64,000 nt of DNA from NCBI GenBank assembly GCA_034359265.1, contig CP136894.1:28054501-28118500 (forward strand), in the 5' to 3' direction. A program made the position numbers and the translations under genes. Below, in pieces: positions 62,494-64,000 of this stretch (position 1 is the first letter of the stretch; each line of letters starts with the position of its first letter). This DNA comes from Canna indica. Taxonomy: Eukaryota; Streptophyta; Magnoliopsida; Zingiberales; Cannaceae. Under the pieces are notes generated by a model. The model made no database searches. It had not been told where the DNA came from and was given only the letters and a program-made list of their open reading frames with translations.

Positions 62494-63979
62494 TCAAAAG
62501 TCAAAAATATTTTTGAAACTTATCAAGAGAGGAAAATCTACTAATATTAACCACATATCAAACTCCAACTCTAATTTAAACAAGTAGGTATAGGAGATGA
62601 TACCAATGTGTTTGATGCCAACAATTTCATTACCCAAGGCATCATGATGACTTGAAGTTGCAACTTTGAAATGGTACAATCTTTGAATCCCCAAGCAACT
62701 TCAATCAACCAACTTCATCTCATCCTTGTGTGGTAGCTCCCCCTACAATAGAGCATGAAGCTTTTGGTACCCAAATAGCTTAGGGTCCTTGGGGGTTAGA
62801 TGGCCTAGGTATCCAAAGTGTCTTAGCAACACTTGGATTTCTTTTGAATGCACAATCATGAATAGCATGACCATATATACCACAACAAAAGCAATGTCCA
62901 TGAAACTTTTTCTTTTCATTTTTAACATGGACATGAGATTTAATGTTAGAATGCTTAACATAGGAGGCATGATGAGCATGGGCATTCTTAGATGCAATAT
63001 TTTTATTTTGAGCATGAGGTTTAAATGTGGAATGCCTAACATGAGAATGATGATGAACATTGACATTCTTTGCATAGGCATTTTGTATTCTAGTGTTTTT
63101 AGGAGATGAAACATTTTTTATTTCATTTACTTTCTTATTCAAGAAAGTAATCTCACTTTTCAATTCATTCATGGATTTATGCAATGCATGTAATTGAGAT
63201 TTTAACATGCAATTCTCATTTTCTAAATTGTTATTTTTAAGCTTCAAATCCTTAAGCTCAAGTTCTACATTATCATGGCATGAATCAAATGACCTATATT
63301 TCAATTTTTCATTTTCTAGTTTGGATTCATGCAAATGAGAAATAAGCATCTCATTTTCCTTTTTCAACCTTTTATTTTCCTTATCTTTTCTAACAAGCAA
63401 GGCATACATTTTTTGACATTCCTCAACTAGTTCTTCATATGGCATATTGAACGAACTTGAAGAGCTAGTACTATCATTATCATTGTTATGACTAGAAGGG
63501 AAAGAGTGTACCTCATCATTGGTACTCATGAGGCAAACTTTTGAAGTAGTTTCATAGTCATTGCAAGAGGATGCTTCATTTGAATGGGATGATGATGTAG
63601 AAGCTTTTGACCTCTTCTTTGCCTTGTTTTTCTTGGTAGGGCAATTCTTTTTCACATGCTCTTTTTCCTTGCATGCATGACACACTACCTTCCTTTTTTG
63701 GCTCTTGGAGCTACTCCTTTGACTAGAAGAGCTATGGGCATCAAAACCAAGATTATTAGTAGGTTAGTGACCATTGTCATCACCACCTTCATCAAAAGTG
63801 CCAATCTCTACAATTTTGGCATAATCATATAAAACATTTAAAGTGACCCATAAGTCATAAGCCGAAGAGCAATGCATGACTTTATCTAGGATGCTATTTG
63901 GTAATGTGCAGAGAATATAATTCATGGCATTTCCATTATACTTGAACATTTTCTTATCAAATTCACTCCAAGCATGCAT
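62494..63979 (-). pseudogene. Copia gag (UBN2 type, two CCHC knuckles, coiled coil)
   Basis: On the minus strand 63979-63764 holds the UBN2 piece ('WSEFDKKMFKYNGNAMNYI', 'DLWVTLNVLYD'). 63685-62780 follows: knuckle 'CHACKEKEHVKKNC', a Ser-rich linker, then a coiled coil of about 90 residues ('LKDLKLKNNNLENENCMLK'). A His/Asn/Lys-rich part and a second knuckle 'CFCCGIYGHAIHDC' come next, then 'LWIPRPSNPQGP'. Frameshifts and stops separate the parts (62780-62494). The N-terminus is beyond the window. Without pol it would depend on other elements. Confidence 0.75.
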
Positions 63980-64000
63980 GTCAACCTTAGGTTCAATAAA

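Overview
The window is nuclear DNA of a flowering plant: exons of about 50-240 bases separated by long AT-rich introns full of transposable elements, plant-type protein families, and LTR elements primed by initiator Met-tRNA. The first coding exons of the legumain and PDLP genes are very GC-rich while the legumain's later exons are AT-rich. This 5'-to-3' GC gradient is typical of monocots, so a monocot is my best guess. The species cannot be named from sequence alone.

Three host genes are supported. (1) 3138-22379, plus strand: the 3' ten exons of a serine carboxypeptidase of peptidase family S28 (EDA2-like). The 5' exons, including the catalytic Ser, lie outside the window, and the introns are swollen by hAT-like, Copia and TRIM elements. 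(2) 36942-44689, plus strand: a complete nine-exon legumain (vacuolar processing enzyme), 495 aa with all splice phases consistent. (3) 45130-47187, minus strand: a plasmodesmata-located protein (two DUF26 domains plus one membrane helix) in two exons, convergent with the legumain.

The most striking region is about 25550-32440, a rearranged endogenous pararetrovirus (Caulimoviridae, badnavirus-like). It holds protease-RT-RNase H with a long acidic C-terminal tail, an extra 140-aa ORF, a promoter, an initiator-Met tRNA primer site, a 135-aa coiled-coil ORF overlapping the next ORF by ATGA, and movement/coat protein with both Cys-motif types associated with badnaviruses. One RT piece is duplicated and one piece of the movement-protein start is inverted. 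The ORF order, and a splice-acceptor-like sequence just before the extra ORF, suggest an unusual genome plan.

The rest is mostly mobile DNA. 1-1700: dead hAT transposase. 4060-7265: two truncated Copia copies around a chimeric island holding an NPF (NRT1/PTR) transporter fragment. 9345-10323: GTACCGG-rich hAT-like nonautonomous element with an 8-bp target duplication. 13401-13709: miniature LTR element (TRIM). 14040-14960: Copia 3' end. 22687-24685 and 32785-36303: PIF/Harbinger-type elements, the second with a broken Myb/SANT ORF. 39312-40229: foldback repeat. 40226-42440: LTR fragment with primer site. 48425-55996: an L1-type LINE (minus strand) split by a 1.4-kb LTR-like insert. 57600-64000: Copia gag remnant (minus strand) carrying a 2.56-kb solo LTR with a 5-bp target duplication.
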